A DNA stretch of 64,000 nt from Stratiolaelaps scimitus (GCA_019614645.1 JABWDB010000002.1:11321501-11385500); one strand, 5' to 3'; counted from the stretch's first letter, positions 36,001 through 49,491 are shown. Numbers and translations are program-made. The notes: generated from the sequence alone by a model not told the origin.

Positions 36001-36220
36001 TTGTGTATCACTTTGCTAGCGCGGACACCAATGTAGTTGACCTCGATTTCAGTTCACTTCATAAAAGAAGTCGATATATATATATATATATATATATGCA
36101 TATATGTACCAATATTAGCTTCCCGTCTTTGGCGAGACTGATGACGTCGATGACGTAATTCTTGCGGCATCCATCATTGTTGAATTCCACATTTCCGGTG
36201 AAGCCACTTACTGGCCATTT
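30065..36220 (-). CDS. Ionotropic glutamate receptor family, divergent; C-terminal nine exons
   Basis: Exons in coding order: 36220-36110, 35754-35568, 35055-34910, 34493-34362, 32353-32127, 31825-31618, 31319-31063, 30643-30468, 30276-30065. All have GT-AG junctions and matching phases (1656 nt, 551 aa, TAA stop). The family are tetrameric ligand-gated cation channels. Numbering is from the first residue seen: end of amino-terminal domain (VSGFTGNVEF, 4-13), S1 ligand lobe (RTYIISTLLDEPF; GYLADLAQELAK, a strong family match; the ligand Arg R164 in KILRD), M1 about 203-226, M2 loop about 235-262, M3 about 279-296 (AYTAQL for the usual SYTANLAAF), S2 lobe (GSIAET; FVFFVDS with D384; the disulfide pair C397 in PCDTF and C453 after KWWHKQAN), M4 about 470-495, and a basic cytosolic tail. 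Odd points: no QQG in the pore, and PLT-x-T before the Arg is replaced. Most of the amino-terminal domain is missing; its exons must lie at higher coordinates or outside. Kainate-like and variant ionotropic receptors are both possible. Confidence 0.9.
31816..31855. repeat. 20-bp tandem duplication across a splice acceptor
   Basis: Two adjacent 20-mers (31816-31835 and 31836-31855) differ only at 31827 (T) versus 31847 (C). On the minus strand the copy next to the exon supplies the acceptor AG of receptor exon 6 (31827-31826). In the other copy the same position reads GG, so only one acceptor is usable. Confidence 0.85.
36073..36097. repeat. TA microsatellite in the receptor gene
   Basis: A TA run in the intron after the first receptor exon seen, ending about 13 bases from that exon's donor site. 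Confidence 0.9.
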
Positions 36221-39200
36221 CTGCAAGATTCAAACCGAGAAAATCAAGAACGACAGCAATATTAGCATGAGAAAGGAAAACTTACTATGATTAATAGTCG
36301 GCTGATTCTTATTAGCATGTGACAAATGTTACTTGAAGTCTTAAAATAGAGGTAACAAAGAAAGTGATGTCAACTAGTAAATCACAGTCTCTAATTACAG
36401 CACTACTAGATGCCTACGATTACTACTGCCGCGAAATCTGAAAGCAAAATATATTGCCAATGACGTTAATTAGTATCTTACTATTCGAATTTGGAAATGG
36501 TAAGTTCTCGAAGAACGAGGCAAAAACATAGACATTTCCCGTTCGACCAATATGAACGAGTTTTTTGGTTTTTTTACTAAATGTACTTCCCCAACTAGAC
36601 TCAAATGATACAACGACATGAGAGTGCTCCATTTCTCACTCAGCAGTGTCAGCAGCATAGTACAGGCTAATTTCCTATCCGTTCAGTGGCCGCATATTTG
36701 AGTCCGTTCCTCCCACTCCTGAGCGTGTAGGCGTATGTGTGTCACCCCTCGAACGTCTGGTTGATCACGAGGAGCGGGCGCCGCGAACTACATATTCATG
36801 TCTATTTCGATTGTATCATCTTTATCCGCAGAGTGCTCCATCTTTCATCTATCTGTCATTCGTGCCGCCTATTGGGGCATACACATTTATTTCATTTTTC
36901 CCCGGTGGCGTTGCCGTTACACGTTGGTGTTGACCGCGCCTCAATTTCCACCCTTCCCGCTCTCGCTGTCTCTCCCCTCTGTCTCTCTTATATTGCAGAC
37001 GACAGGAAACTCTTCGACTTCGTTTTCCTCTCTGCGTAGCTGTGGACCGGACCGGCAGTGTCACGAACACGGATAGTGGTGGCAGCAGCATGCCTGTACA
37101 AGAGGGCATAGCTGTTACAGAGGATAGCCACCGCGCGGCCGGCTTCCTGCCAGGAGTCTTGGGAACTTTCCATTGCGCGCGCACCTCCCCCGCTGCGGGG
37201 GCGGCAGCGGCGCTTGCGGGAGGGGCATGTTGGGATGGGAGGAGTCAGGGGCGGGGAACCATCAGGCGTCTGGGTGTGGGGCCGGGAGAGCCCTGAAAAT
37301 TGTGGGGACCGTCAGGGGAGGAACTAGGGCCAGAGCACCCGCGTTACGCTAGGGTAACTTTTGAAGACGGCGCTTCGCCGAGGACGTCGCCCATTGCAGC
37401 GGGCGGCAGTCGGCAATACACACCGCGATGCGATGAAGGCGCGGCTAGCTGGCGCTGGCGGAGGCGCTGGTGGTGGTGGTGATGTTAGACGGGGAGAGTT
37501 GGGTTGAATTGGGATGGGATGTGCAGCTGTGACGGTGGTACGGAAGCCCTGGTTGGCGCTTACTGCTTACTATCACTGTCGGGCCGAAGAGGGCAGGGCC
37601 CTGGCTCTGCTGCCAACAGATGAGGGAACTGCGAAGTGGTCGTGGCTGACGATGGGTGGCCGACACTTGCAGCGGAGGCGCTGCACTGCAGGCGCAAGTA
37701 GGGGCACTCGTACGACACGTGGTGGCCTACATCGAGCAGAGGAGAGAGCGCGGGCGGCTTTTGCCTCGAGCTGCCGCGCACTGCGGTACGTAACGCCAGC
37801 AATGTCACTGTGCACTCTTGAAAACAAGCATTGTTGTGCTGTCAGTACAAATAGTAGCAAACGAATGACTGGTAGTGACTAGCAGGTCATGGGCCGCTTG
37901 CCTGGCTACATATACAATATGATATATTTGCCTTCCGTGTCAGTGTACAAGGGCTATTGGATAGAGAGTGACAATATCAGAACGCATCCATAATCGTAAT
38001 GGTCACAATGTAGAGGTACAAGAGGAGAGTCTACGAAAAGGCCATCTTAGAGTCGTGACACGTTTTGTATGAGTAACGACTGCAATATCCCTACGTCTGG
38101 GGCAGTATATAGACATACTTGCATTGTCCACCGCGTATCGATAAGCAAATGCTGACAACGCTGTCTATGCTCCGTAATCTCACTGCATCTAAACCAACAT
38201 ATACCTGCGCAAGAGCTTTGCACCTTACACCTCAGCTCTGAGAGCTATCTTCCCGTGAAATAGCGCGGGATACATATATCCGTTTGTCTCGGGTGCGTAT
38301 ACATACACACAGGATGCGAATACGTCTGGTCTATATTTAGAATTGAGAGAGATCTGCGATAGCGGCCGTAAGACAGTGAAGTCTCTGCGGGATTGTTCCG
38401 TGTTGTAAACTTTAAATTCCCCTCCCTCTCCGTTGCGCGGCATTTTGCTGAATACATTTACGGACATAACAGGTGGTAGCAAAATACAACCCGTGTATAC
38501 TGCATGATCTAAATAAATTATAGTGTTATGAACCAGCCATCCCACGACTACGACTATTAACAACTTGTATGGTAAAGGTAAGGTTAAGGTAAAGCTTTAT
38601 TTGTTTATTAAAGGAACTGGTAAAGGAACTGGTAATTACCGGATGATGCTCCGCCGGCTTCTTCAGTGGTGGCCTGTTACAAATGATGACCCGTCCTCGA
38701 TATCAACCAATATAAACAATTGTACTAGATTTCAAATGCTATACAACGTCGACATATCGGAGATATCCCTGTTCATCTCTCGGATCGATGTGCGCATGCA
38801 GCTGTGTACGTATTTGTTGATTCGTTACTGCGAGTCGTCGGATGTTCATAAACTAATTTAAAATCAACACTCGAATATAACGTCAGTAACATTACAAGAA
38901 TTGTTTCAGTTATCTAGTATATAATCCCATAGTTCAATCTACAGAGAGATTTGTTATAGAGACCACAGGCTGAAGCCTAAGGCCTTTCACGACCGCGCAA
39001 AGGACTAGACACCCCACGGTGAAGACAAATCTAAAATACCGCGTCGCCGACGACGACAACATGTAACGACAACGAGCAACAGTTTGCACCACAACGCCAA
39101 TTTTAGCGGTTTACCATTTCGACAAAATTGGTGTGGTTTTTGAGCCAAGGCGTTCAACAAAATAAGACCATTTTGGCAGCTTTGCAGATTTGCGATACAG

Positions 39201-40037
39201 CAAGCAAACGTGATCCGATGCATCGAATAGTAATACTACTAGGTATTCGTGTGCGGTTTAGGATAACCTTTTGTGGGATTTGGTAATACCTGTTTGCAAG
39301 AGACATTTGGTCGGATAACAGCGATTCTCGTCTCGAAGATTGCGTACACTGCAGTAGCCTTCGAGTATACATCAGCCCGTAGCGACACATTGAAATAAGC
39401 TATATATATATATATATATATGACAGTTGTAGTCAAATCGTCCAGCCAATTGAAGTGTGTTTTGCACATATGCAATTTCGATTAGAATCTCACCAACGGC
39501 CTCGTCATCACCGCCTTGTTTGGAAAATAAATACGGAGGAATGAAAGACCCGAGAAAGCTTACACTGGATCTGTATGTTCTAGCTCAATCTAAAGAGAGG
39601 ACACCTGTCAAGCAATAGTGAGATATGTTAGTGACCGCCCGCCCGCCCGCCAGATTCGTGTCATCTAGATAGGCTACAATGTTGTGGCTATCCGGCCTCT
39701 CTTCGTTTCGAGGTCCCGATGACACTGCCGTGTTAAATAGGAATCGGAGAGGGTGATCTTCCAAGGAGAGTTCCCGGTCGCGGTCTTTGGTATGGAATCT
39801 GAGCCTAGCTGAGGTTAAACTTCAGACAAGGTCAGATTCCATTGGTGCCGTGCGCATAAAAAAATCTAGCACAATTTGTAACTTCCCGATCGAAGTGCAC
39901 GAAGCAGAACGCCGTTGTATCGTAAGCACATGTTATCTAGGAATATGGAACTGGATCATCTGTGTCGTTGTGGCGAAAGAGTATGCTATATTAGACACGC
40001 CGTGGTGAGTATCCTCATAAATTGAAAAAAAAAAAAA

Positions 40038-40068
<31 letters not shown>

Positions 40069-43000
40069 GTATATCGACGATCGTGTGCAAAGAAATCTCC
40101 TGCAAACGAATAACTCGAATGTGCGGCCATTTTCTCGATGCCCCTGCCCGTCATTCTTATAGCTAAGCTAAAACGAACGTCGTGTAACAATTGACTTGAC
40201 AATTGCTTGATCTCCAGGAACTGACTATTTGTTCGGAATGAACACATAAATATCTCAACGTCCGTCAGTAAGATCTGTTCGTGCCTCCACCCAGCCTAAA
40301 TCGGCTGGATATGGAATTGACATTGACGTCTGTAATCGGCTGCGAGGCAGTGCTATGCCGGTGGTAACAAAAAGTTCTGTTCGTTGCGTCTATGGACTAT
40401 TTTGATCTTCCGAATAGTCCAATCCTCAGACCTCGCGGGGCACCTCGCGCCAATGCGTTCGCCTGTTGGTCCTTCCTTTCAATGAATAACACCAGCATTG
40501 ACCTGCGTGTTCCTGATAGATTTGAATGCGGGCCGCCGCACTGCGCTACCAGAATAGCTCATGATGATTCAACTCTGGTTCGGTAGGTCCGACCAGCCTC
40601 TGCCGTCGCCAAAAATAACCTCGTATATGGTGATGATGATCATGCGCTAACGCCGTCGTAACCACCGTCCAGAAGGGCAGAGGAGACCCCCCTCCTCCAC
40701 CTGATCGTGTCTCACCAAAATTGATCAGACCTGGCTGCTAGGACGTTGTTGTTGCCGCCTCAGCCGTCGACGGACAAGGCGCTATGCACCCACCGTGGGC
40801 CAGTGAATTCGGTCCGCCGGAACGAAACGCCGGCATTCATCCGTTCGTGCTGCGTGGACAGCTGCGATTAGCGACTACCACTGACATTGTACGAACGATC
40901 AACCGTACGTGCCTGGTCTTACGTCGGCACTGACTGTGGCTGTGGCGGTAGCGTCATTGGCACTGGTCCTGCAATCGCTCTTCGCAGGACCGTTCACTCC
41001 CTGTACTGCCACTACTGCTATCTGCTCTATAATCGGCGACGCTGCGTCTGCGGCGCGCATAGTGCGCCTTGAATGGGTACGCCCACTCTACGCTAGTAAC
41101 GGTGGTCCACGTAAACACAGGTGGCCTCGAGCTTCGCCGCCAAGGGAACTTCACGTACAGACCTTGCTGGACAGAGGGCTTAACAGCGAATGCTGGGAGA
41201 AAGAACAAACTAGAGAGGTGAGAACAGAGAAGCCGGTGACTGTCGACATGTTACGTAGTGAACTGCGAGCTTTCATCAATGTTTGTAGTAGGATTCATTA
41301 ATACTGAATGGCTTTGCACAAGGTCAATCAACTCAGTCAGAGATTAGCTATCCTAAGTCGTCAGTATCTGATTGCAATTCTAGTCGAATTGATTATAGGG
41401 TGTAGCGGCTGACGCAATGTTGCATCAGACAGGAATCAATCGTCTATTTGAGTAAAAGCAATGTTACAGCGTACATGGACGAAACCTGCAGCTGTCTATA
41501 TGAAAAGTGTTGACAACTCTATTCGTCCGCGTGAAAATACGTGAACCCTACTATGTTCACATGTTTTGTTGTATTTCTCCTGTCGAAAACGCGAGAACTA
41601 GACGAGAGCACGACACAATTGGTAGCATGCCATGACAAACTCCAATACAAGGTCCACACATTGTCGTATATTGAAATTTACAAAGCGTGGACAGTCTGCT
41701 GATGTAGAAGCAGGCTGCACGTGTCGGGCGATCGGACACACCATTTCCGTATCGGAAGCCGCTTACACGAAGGTGGTAGCATACGTTGTGTAACAGCTCG
41801 ACTCGCGGGTCAACAATGATAGTTGCATGAACAGAGACTGACCATATGTAGAACCCGTTGTAGAAGGTCGAAAGCAGCTTGCAATAGTTGAAAAATAGCA
41901 AATGATTTTTTAATATTGTCTGACAAACGTTCCGGGCTGTTGCTGCTGCGGCTGCTGTTTTTGTTGTTCGTGTTGTAATGAACTATATTTGTGTATTTAA
42001 TCTCCGAACTAATAGTTTAATCAACAAACCCCCACCATCAGCACAGAGGGTGAGGTGATTTGCAACGTAGGATTCGGTGTTAGGCACAACTTTCCACTTC
42101 AGTGCTGGAGAGGAGTGTACACCTCATCGAATTTATCGCTTCCGTTTTAGGAAGGACAAACAATGAAGTTGATAACTAAATGTACCTTGCTCGCAGAACA
42201 CACGAAAGTTGCACGATTAAGACCACGCGCCGCTGAAAAGCGTATTTGCGCGGTTCCTGCGGCAAGATCCACTGAAGCTTCAACATGGTTTCGTCTATCA
42301 ATCGAACTGTTCTCAAGCATTGCTACTGACATCACCTTCCATTGGATGCTTCCTACCAATTTCAATTATATAATAGCAAGACTCCATTGGTGGGCTCGGC
42401 AAAACTCGAAATAGTCGCTTACTGAACGACTGACGTTAGATGAAGATAGATGCCGCGTTCGTATCGGCATTTAGGGGAGAAGCTAGACAAATAGGTTTCT
42501 CGTATCGAATGCACGCGTACCATGCAAATAGTTGACATGATTTGCGGGTTGATTGTCCTTCCCCAGATAGCGCAACCAAAATTACAGCATATCGAGACTT
42601 GGGCACAAAAACCTCAGGTGATAGAAGGCCGAATCGCTTACGTATTATTATCAGTTACAATTTCGACGTGAGATCGTTTTCTGTTTCCTGATAAACTGTA
42701 TCATTCAGCCACTTCAACAGATAACAGGCCCTGGGTATAGCCGTTAAAGACACCGTTACCGAACTGAGCAGAAAATGATTCTTCGGAGCATTTCGTCCCA
42801 AATCCACATCGAAAGAGCATCTAGTTTATTCTCCCGCCTCTCATATTTGAGGTAAATGCTGAGGTATATGCGCGTGACAGTGGTAGTCGCCTTTTGCGCC
42901 CTTTCCTTTTACCAGAGGACTCAGTGCCCGGGTTGCGTTCCTACATAAGGCAACGCCCATCTCGAATATATCAGGACAGAACGGCGCCTACTGAGCGGAG

Positions 43001-45429
43001 CCAGAATAGTGCGCAGTTACGCTGGGGACCTCTGTCTCTCCCCTGACGGCGGGGTGCCAGAATACCCCCTTTGGCGTCCGCCGATTCCCCTGCGCCTAAC
43101 CGGCCCTAGCGCTCGCTAGCACCGCCCACATCGCAGTGACACCGGTGCTGTGTGTGTGTGTCTAGAACACAACATGGTATCGTGATTAAGATCAATAATA
43201 TTTGTATTAAATAGATTAGCTAAAGGTTGCGGCGATTGGGGAGTTACTCAATTTAGAATTAGTAATGATAATGATAATTTTGCACTTCAAATTAATTAAT
43301 TTTATTCGCTCTGCCGACACGGAAGAACAATAGAATAACAATATACACTTGACACAACACGGAAGCACATATCGCTGTGTGCATAAACTCATTCCCGCAT
43401 ACTCTCTAGTTGTCGTACACGTTATTCGTTGCGACTTGTTGCGGTCGAACTCCGCCCTCTTGCACCGCAGTTGTTCGTGCAGCGAGCAAAATTCTGGCCC
43501 TTCAAAACCCGGTTACGCCACCTGAACGATCAGTGGGGACACGCCAGTGGATCAGGGACGTCTAGGCCCAGAGGGCGGCCAAGGTGAAGGACACCCCCGA
43601 TAACAGGCTAGATGTCCTCTCCTTCTCAAGGGCGTATTTCTAGACGACAGAATAATAGTGATCCGACTTGGTGGCTCCATAGGCTACTAATATTGTAGAA
43701 CGCTGCCAAGGCCGTCTGGTATGAATGACTTGACCGACTGCGTAAAAGCTGTTGATATGCACATATAATTCTACCACATATGCGTAATAACTACCTGATT
43801 GACGCATCGATTGTAAATTTAACTGTGGCAAGCGGGCAGTGTTAAATCAAGGACCAAGTTGTGTAATATAGCTCTGTAACATTGATGAATTTCATATATA
43901 ACCTAGTTTTTTTCATATCGGGGAGAATTTACTGCATTGTATTACAGTCACTTTGGAAACATATCCCGAAGGCTGATAGAAGTGGTGGCATGACGAGTTC
44001 TGGTCTTTAAGTAATCCATACAGAGATTTATGCATCAGGCTAACTCGCTATTTACTGAGCCTCGCTCGTGTTCGCCAGGCCGGCGACGGCTTCGCATCCC
44101 TGGGTACCGCTGCCGGGTTTAACGGCACAATGAGTCCCTCGAGACTTTTACATAGCCAGAATTTCATCATGCTGAACAAAGGTGATACAAAATTTAGATG
44201 TTTAGAAAGAGCAGCCAAAACCACCATATAGCACTTAGGTATTGATTCAAAAAGGGATCAATCAAGATCGCGAGGGACGTATTCGGCAAATCTCTATTTC
44301 AAGGACTTCGTTTAATTTGTGCTGGTTTATTTATTCCGACTTTGTTTGTAACGCGGGATGACGCGGGGTAGCGCGGATCATTTGGGCCCCCAGGGTCTCC
44401 GATTCGAATCTCGCAAGACACATATGATTTGAAGACATACGAAACATAAACCAGGTAACCAAACCTCCAAGGTCAAAAATAATACACTTAGAAAAAGAAC
44501 CATGACACGGCAAGCATAGCATTTCGGACGTATGCGCCTAGTCTAATCGTTGACAAAATATCAGCTTAAGACACCTGCTGCTGATGAACTTAGCGGACTA
44601 TGTGACCCATCTCCATATACCAGATTGTTCGATAAATCGATGGAGCACTGAGGTGTTTTGAAAACCACACGCTTTTGGAAACGTTTACAGCAAATCTGTT
44701 CTATGAGAGTGAGGTCATCGGCGACGTATACGACGTGTAGTGCGTGGTTCTCTCTGGACTCGGCGGTGGAAAAGGAGAAGCATTTCGAGAGACTAAAACG
44801 ATAAACTGGTCCAACGCTGAGCCGTGGGAAACAGTGCATGTTATGATTACCAGATACTGCATTACCAATACGCCCACTTAAAAAGCGATTGCTAAGATAA
44901 GGCTTCGACCACGTATTAGCAACGGAGGAAAATATCATATGAAATTATATCGGGAACGATATAGTGAGAACTTTTTCCGGATGCTGGGGATCAAGGATAT
45001 TGTCGAGTTCCGCAGTTTTAACTTATATGCATGTGCCGTCAAATACGTAGCGTCTGTGACACTGAGGTGTAATCGATTACCTTATTGCAGGGTTCTACTT
45101 TTTTCTACTACAGGGTGGCTAGTGACGATCAGCTTTTTACCTATAATACAAGCGACGAGTGGTCATTAACAAGTTAGATCACTCATAGCGACAGTCAGTC
45201 CCCGTAGAGGGCACGCCAAACGGAAACAGTACATTTGTCTGAGCATTCTTCTACTCTTCGAATGGAACGTATAACCAACACTTTGTTTGGCCTTACAAAT
45301 ATGACCTTAACCAGAGAATTTCGTAAGTTAAATTATCATCGTTAGTCTGTATGAATGATACCAGAGGAACGTACCCGGGCACACAGCGAGGGTAATGGGT
45401 AGCCAAAATGGGCATGCATTGCCCTCGGA
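36221..45429. other. No supported exon; AT microsatellites and GC-rich low complexity
   Basis: The amino-terminal exons of the receptor may fall here, but I could not recognise any. The stretch includes GC-rich, purine-skewed low-complexity DNA at about 37180-37500, which may be a promoter-like island. It also holds a GGTAAA/GGAACTGGTAAA simple tandem at 38571-38637, a TA tract at about 39402-39421, a GCCC run at about 39637-39651, an A-run followed by TA at 40026-40070, and a TG run at about 43149-43162. A frame at 41901-41557 (-) has an ATD-like feel in places but no matching splice phases. Confidence 0.4.
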
Positions 45430-45819
45430 TTGTCTGATATTAAAATTTCAAGCGCTTTCAGGTTCCAAACAAGAGCCCCCTTTAGAAATAGTCAGGATTG
45501 TTTGTTGGCACTTTGGGTCGGTTCTTTCTTCGACGCCTCGTCTCAAGTCACAGCAATAGTCATGGAGGAAGACCGTTCCCAAACGCGCAGACTCTGGCAT
45601 CTGGCCAAGCGTGGTATAATGATAGGAATGACTGTGAGTGAAATAATTGAATACCAGTCGATTACGGTTAGCTCGTTTTTCGGGAAACGCCTCTCGCACT
45701 TGTCTAAACCTGTCGGCCGTAGTAATGAGCGTTGTAGAGGCTATTTGTACGATCGATCGCTTGCAACGATATCTTTACGAAAGTATGACAAAATATCCGG
45801 TCTGAACAAAGGGGATTAA
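45430..45819 (+). pseudogene. Possible amino-terminal remnant of a Tc1/mariner-like transposase
   Basis: A 129-codon frame with a helix-turn-helix-like stretch, RRLWHLAKRG followed by MTVSEIIEYQSITVSSFF, then KPVGRSNER. This resembles the spacing of the paired-like DNA-binding domain of Tc1-type transposases (aromatic/aliphatic helix, G-x-S/T-x-x-E-I, V-S-x-S/T, then G-R-P/S). After the stop the same pattern may continue as LTLSKEIRN and INVSRGF near 45820-45890. No DDE catalytic region, terminal inverted repeat or target duplication could be seen. It could equally be a chance open frame. Confidence 0.22.
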
Positions 45820-48500
45820 GAATTAACACTAAGTAAAGAAATACGAAATGCTTCAATCGATGTTCGTAATGCTAGAATCAACGTGTCTCGCGGTTTTTGC
45901 GGGACCTTCGTCCAAAAGCGCGAGTATAAAGTACGCGTTCAAGTTTGTGAGACGTTTCATCTTTAACCGGCTACCGATGTGTGTAATGCTAAAGTGTTAG
46001 GATAGCATTCTCGAAAAGAAAATGCCTCTATATATAGCACGTTTATTGGTGTGCGCGTGACACAAATTTTTCGTCGCCTACGAAAGGCATAAGCAGTAAT
46101 ACTTCGTCTCGATCATTCGACCACTTTCCAACACACGTTCCTCCACCCATATATTTACACCTCACCCGCGACAAACATATGCCCTCCACACCGATTCTCT
46201 CTCTGTATTTTATGTGCACTATTTTCGGCACACGCAGGCGTGTTTTCATCTAAGCCAAATGGATGAGGACTTTCCAACCGGCTATCCCACAGAGGCGCAG
46301 CTCACAGAGCAACACCAACATAGCCCCTACTGCGCAGTTTCTAATACCCAGTTGAACACCACAGCATTCGGAATCATCCTGTACCTCGAGCACTTTCTGA
46401 CTTCGTCCCATCAGGCCGCCCTCCGCTCCATGGCGGCGAAAGGCTGCCGTAACGCAAATGGGATCAAGAGCCATTGGACGCGACTGTATTTGTTCACCTT
46501 GTTCTGTTACCAACTAAATGTCAAATATCGACATTACTTGGGACTGGCAAGCGTTTTAAGCCGGCAAAATCACCCTGCCCATTACAGTTCGTTTTGCAGA
46601 ACGGAACAGAGTTACGGTTTCAGGAAACGAGCAGGGCTAAATTATAAAATTATGCAATGGGTAATCACGTCGAAGAACCCACTTCGCTAATTTGGTTCGT
46701 TGACCTGCTAATGTTCATCTTCTTTGCCAACGACAATTCTATAATTAGCTAATCTCCGCAGAATCATCGTTACACTGTCCCTTCTCTGCCTCACCAGAAT
46801 ATTGGATGTGACACGGAATGAGAAATTGTTCTTTAACTTTGCCATTTGAAGGGAGAATAACACACCCGATTCGTGAACTATTTGTCACTCATACGAGCGA
46901 TTCCTTTTTAAAGGTCACCCAACATCATAGCGTCTCTTGAGTTCACGGCTTACAATTATCGATTCATTTAATCCATGAACGTTGGTTACCCGCTAAGCCA
47001 CTGGTGCATATATGGTACAGTGTATCAGTCGAAGCTGCCTGCTAGCTGCGTAGAACGCAATTCCACTGCAGAATTTCTTAGGAATCGTTGTTGTATACAT
47101 CTGGAGAATAAAGTTCATTTGTTTCACAAATACACACTACAAAGATACGTGAATTGCGCATCGTTGTGTGTGCTCATGGTTGCCTGGCAAGACTTGCCCT
47201 GGGACCAGCGATTTTTAGCAACCAAATATAAGTCAGAGACACTGACGTTCAGTCGCTTAAAGCTAAAAATGAAAATACGATCATTATTAATGCAATAGAA
47301 TGTATAATACTGGAACATCGGTTCCACGTTTTCTTTCGCGTCCGTTGTGTTGCCCGGCCTTTTAATGCAATACTGAGGTAGCAATGTCGAAAGCAGTTGT
47401 ACCGTGGTCGTTAAATGTTGGCTGTGAGTCAGCCTGGAACACTTGCTGGGAAGTATCGACAACAATGAAATTCGTACTATTTATTCACTTTGTTCGTGAC
47501 CTTTTGCAGCCGCTGTTCATGAGATGCCCATCTGTTCATAATATCGCCGATGTTATCATTATTATTAGTATTATATCGATCATACATTTTCCTTAGGCTA
47601 GATTTCATCGACAAGGCCAACGAACGCTGCATTGACTGACAATCCGATCTCAGCGAGATACTATTTCAACACTGCATAGTTCCTGTCACTTATTTCCGGC
47701 CGCACATGAGCCAGCAGCTGTAGCAGTTTTCAATGTAGCGCCGTCCCCACCGCTGCTCTCATCGTGGTCTACCTTGTGCTAGGTGCATGCCGATTCGCGC
47801 AGGCAAAGCGCCGCTCGCCGACCGACCAACTGACTTGACTGGCTTCGTGCGTCCTTCTCGCTGTGGCCGCCTGAACGTCTATCTCGCTGCCACACTCGCG
47901 AACAGCCCGCGATCTGGGTCATCCTCCCACACCAAAGGCAACCCGGGCAACGGTTCTCGCTTTGGGCACCCTTCACATATTATACATAGAAAGACTAAGT
48001 GACAGGCCGATTGACTGCCAGACCGGTTGGTCGGTCGGCTCTTCGTAGCGGTCAGTGAGTTCACCGGGAAACGTGGCAACAACATATTGGAGGTATCGAT
48101 GGTGATACCGAAGACCGCAAGGGAGAACACGGAAGAGATGAAGCCTGAAGGGAACGGATGTACCACCTCGTCCTCAAAAAGCCCGATGTTCTGCTCACGC
48201 TGCAGACAACCTCAGGGGATCACTAGTCAATATGGGAAGGCGTATAGCGGCAGCCAAAAACCCGAACATCAGTGGCCTTACGTTCGCGTAACCTGGCTTG
48301 CCGAACACCACTCTTCTGATACGCGTGCTATTATAAAGATGTGGCTGGATCTCATCACAGATCGTGATTCGTAGGCGAACGACTTCGACATTTTGTCTTC
48401 GAGATATTACGGACATGCTAACGAGGTCATTATATCTATATTACATATATATATATATATTATAAATAAGACTTCTCCGAAACGAGTCGCCGTGGTACCA

Positions 48501-48537
<37 letters not shown>

Positions 48538-48991
48538 CGTTTAACCGAAACAAAGCACATTATTCAAGGGGTAATTTAGAGATACATTTCGCCCAAAAAA
48601 AACCCCAAAGACTATTCAGACTATATAGTAGAATTGAAATGTTTGAAAGGTACCACCCGAGCGTACCGAGTCTAATCAACATAATACTTCACGATCGTCA
48701 CTAGCGATAACGTCGAACCACCTCGAATACATAAGGTTGGGTCTATTCACGATGTATTTGTCTGGGTGACACAGTTGTCCTTGGAAAAAGCGAGTAAGCT
48801 CCCCGCAGTGGCATCAACGAGCACTCTTTGTCTCTGTTTATAAAAACAGTAGCCGGCAACAATGCTCTGCGTGTGACAGGGTCGCTGGCCCATTCTGCCA
48901 GCGACGCAACTCGTCGACACTACAACCTTTGTCCACATGAAGCAACGCCTGTTTGAACAAAACCACTAGACGGGCCTGTCCAATGCAATGC
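45820..48991. other. No gene recognised
   Basis: This includes a 158-codon plus frame at 46214-46690 with no recognisable domain, overlapped by an 87-codon minus frame. It also holds a GC-richer block at about 47760-48370 where both strands are open in pieces, and TA tracts at 48443-48460 and 48503-48532. None is supported as a gene. Confidence 0.4.
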
Positions 48992-49029
48992 TTCGAGCAG
49001 ACATACTTTACTATGTATGTCTGCTCGAA
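48992..49029. repeat. Perfect 15-bp hairpin
   Basis: TTCGAGCAGACATAC (48992-49006), an 8-base loop TTTACTAT, and its exact reverse complement GTATGTCTGCTCGAA (49015-49029). Fifteen perfect pairs of mixed sequence are unlikely by chance. No flanking pairing extends it. Confidence 0.9.
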
Positions 49030-49439
49030 TATCCAAACTGGATCTATACTGCGTATCGAGAGACGCTTTACTAAAATACTTATATAGAGTCATGCTCTTA
49101 TTTCATTTGATTGTGTGTCGTAAGATATACAGTGATTAATGAAGTAGCTGGGGACAGTGGGTGTCAGGCCGAGGCCGAGGCCGTGTCATGGTCACCCCCG
49201 AGGGAGGTGATGTCGTTGCCTCTCTGCCTCTGCACAGCGAGGGAAAGGCGCGGGCAGAACGAAGGATCCCGCGCGCTTCTTCCCGGTGCCGCGAATCAGC
49301 CAGTGATAGACCCCTTCGAGGGGATTGGCAATGTGGGGGCAGAGGCCGCCTATGGTTTCAAAGGCAAGAGAGGAGAAAGGTGAGTTGTCTGGAGGGCGGC
49401 GTACTTCCGTAGCTGGGCCTGCTCCGCACGGGATATACT

Positions 49440-49440
49440 C

Positions 49441-49491
<51 letters not shown>
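49440..49491. repeat. TA microsatellite
   Basis: About 50 bp of TA dinucleotides with one C interruption near 49460. Confidence 0.95.

Noticed and set aside
40909..41301. 130-codon plus frame with a signal-peptide-like start
   Set aside because: The frame opens with GTG, has no ATG before the hydrophobic part, and no gene context.
44341..44420. tRNA-like A and B boxes (GGGTAGCGCGG and GATTCGAATCT)
   Set aside because: Spacing is about 12 bases too short, and neither the T stem nor the acceptor stem pairs. At best a decayed SINE.
44561..44938. YVADD-like motif suggesting a reverse transcriptase
   Set aside because: An isolated match; none of the surrounding reverse-transcriptase motifs are present.
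46214..46690. 158-codon plus-strand frame
   Set aside because: No recognisable domain, mixed codon ending, opposing frame also open, no splice or promoter evidence.
47760..48416. GC-richer block open in pieces on both strands
   Set aside because: No frame carries a recognisable domain or consistent splice sites.
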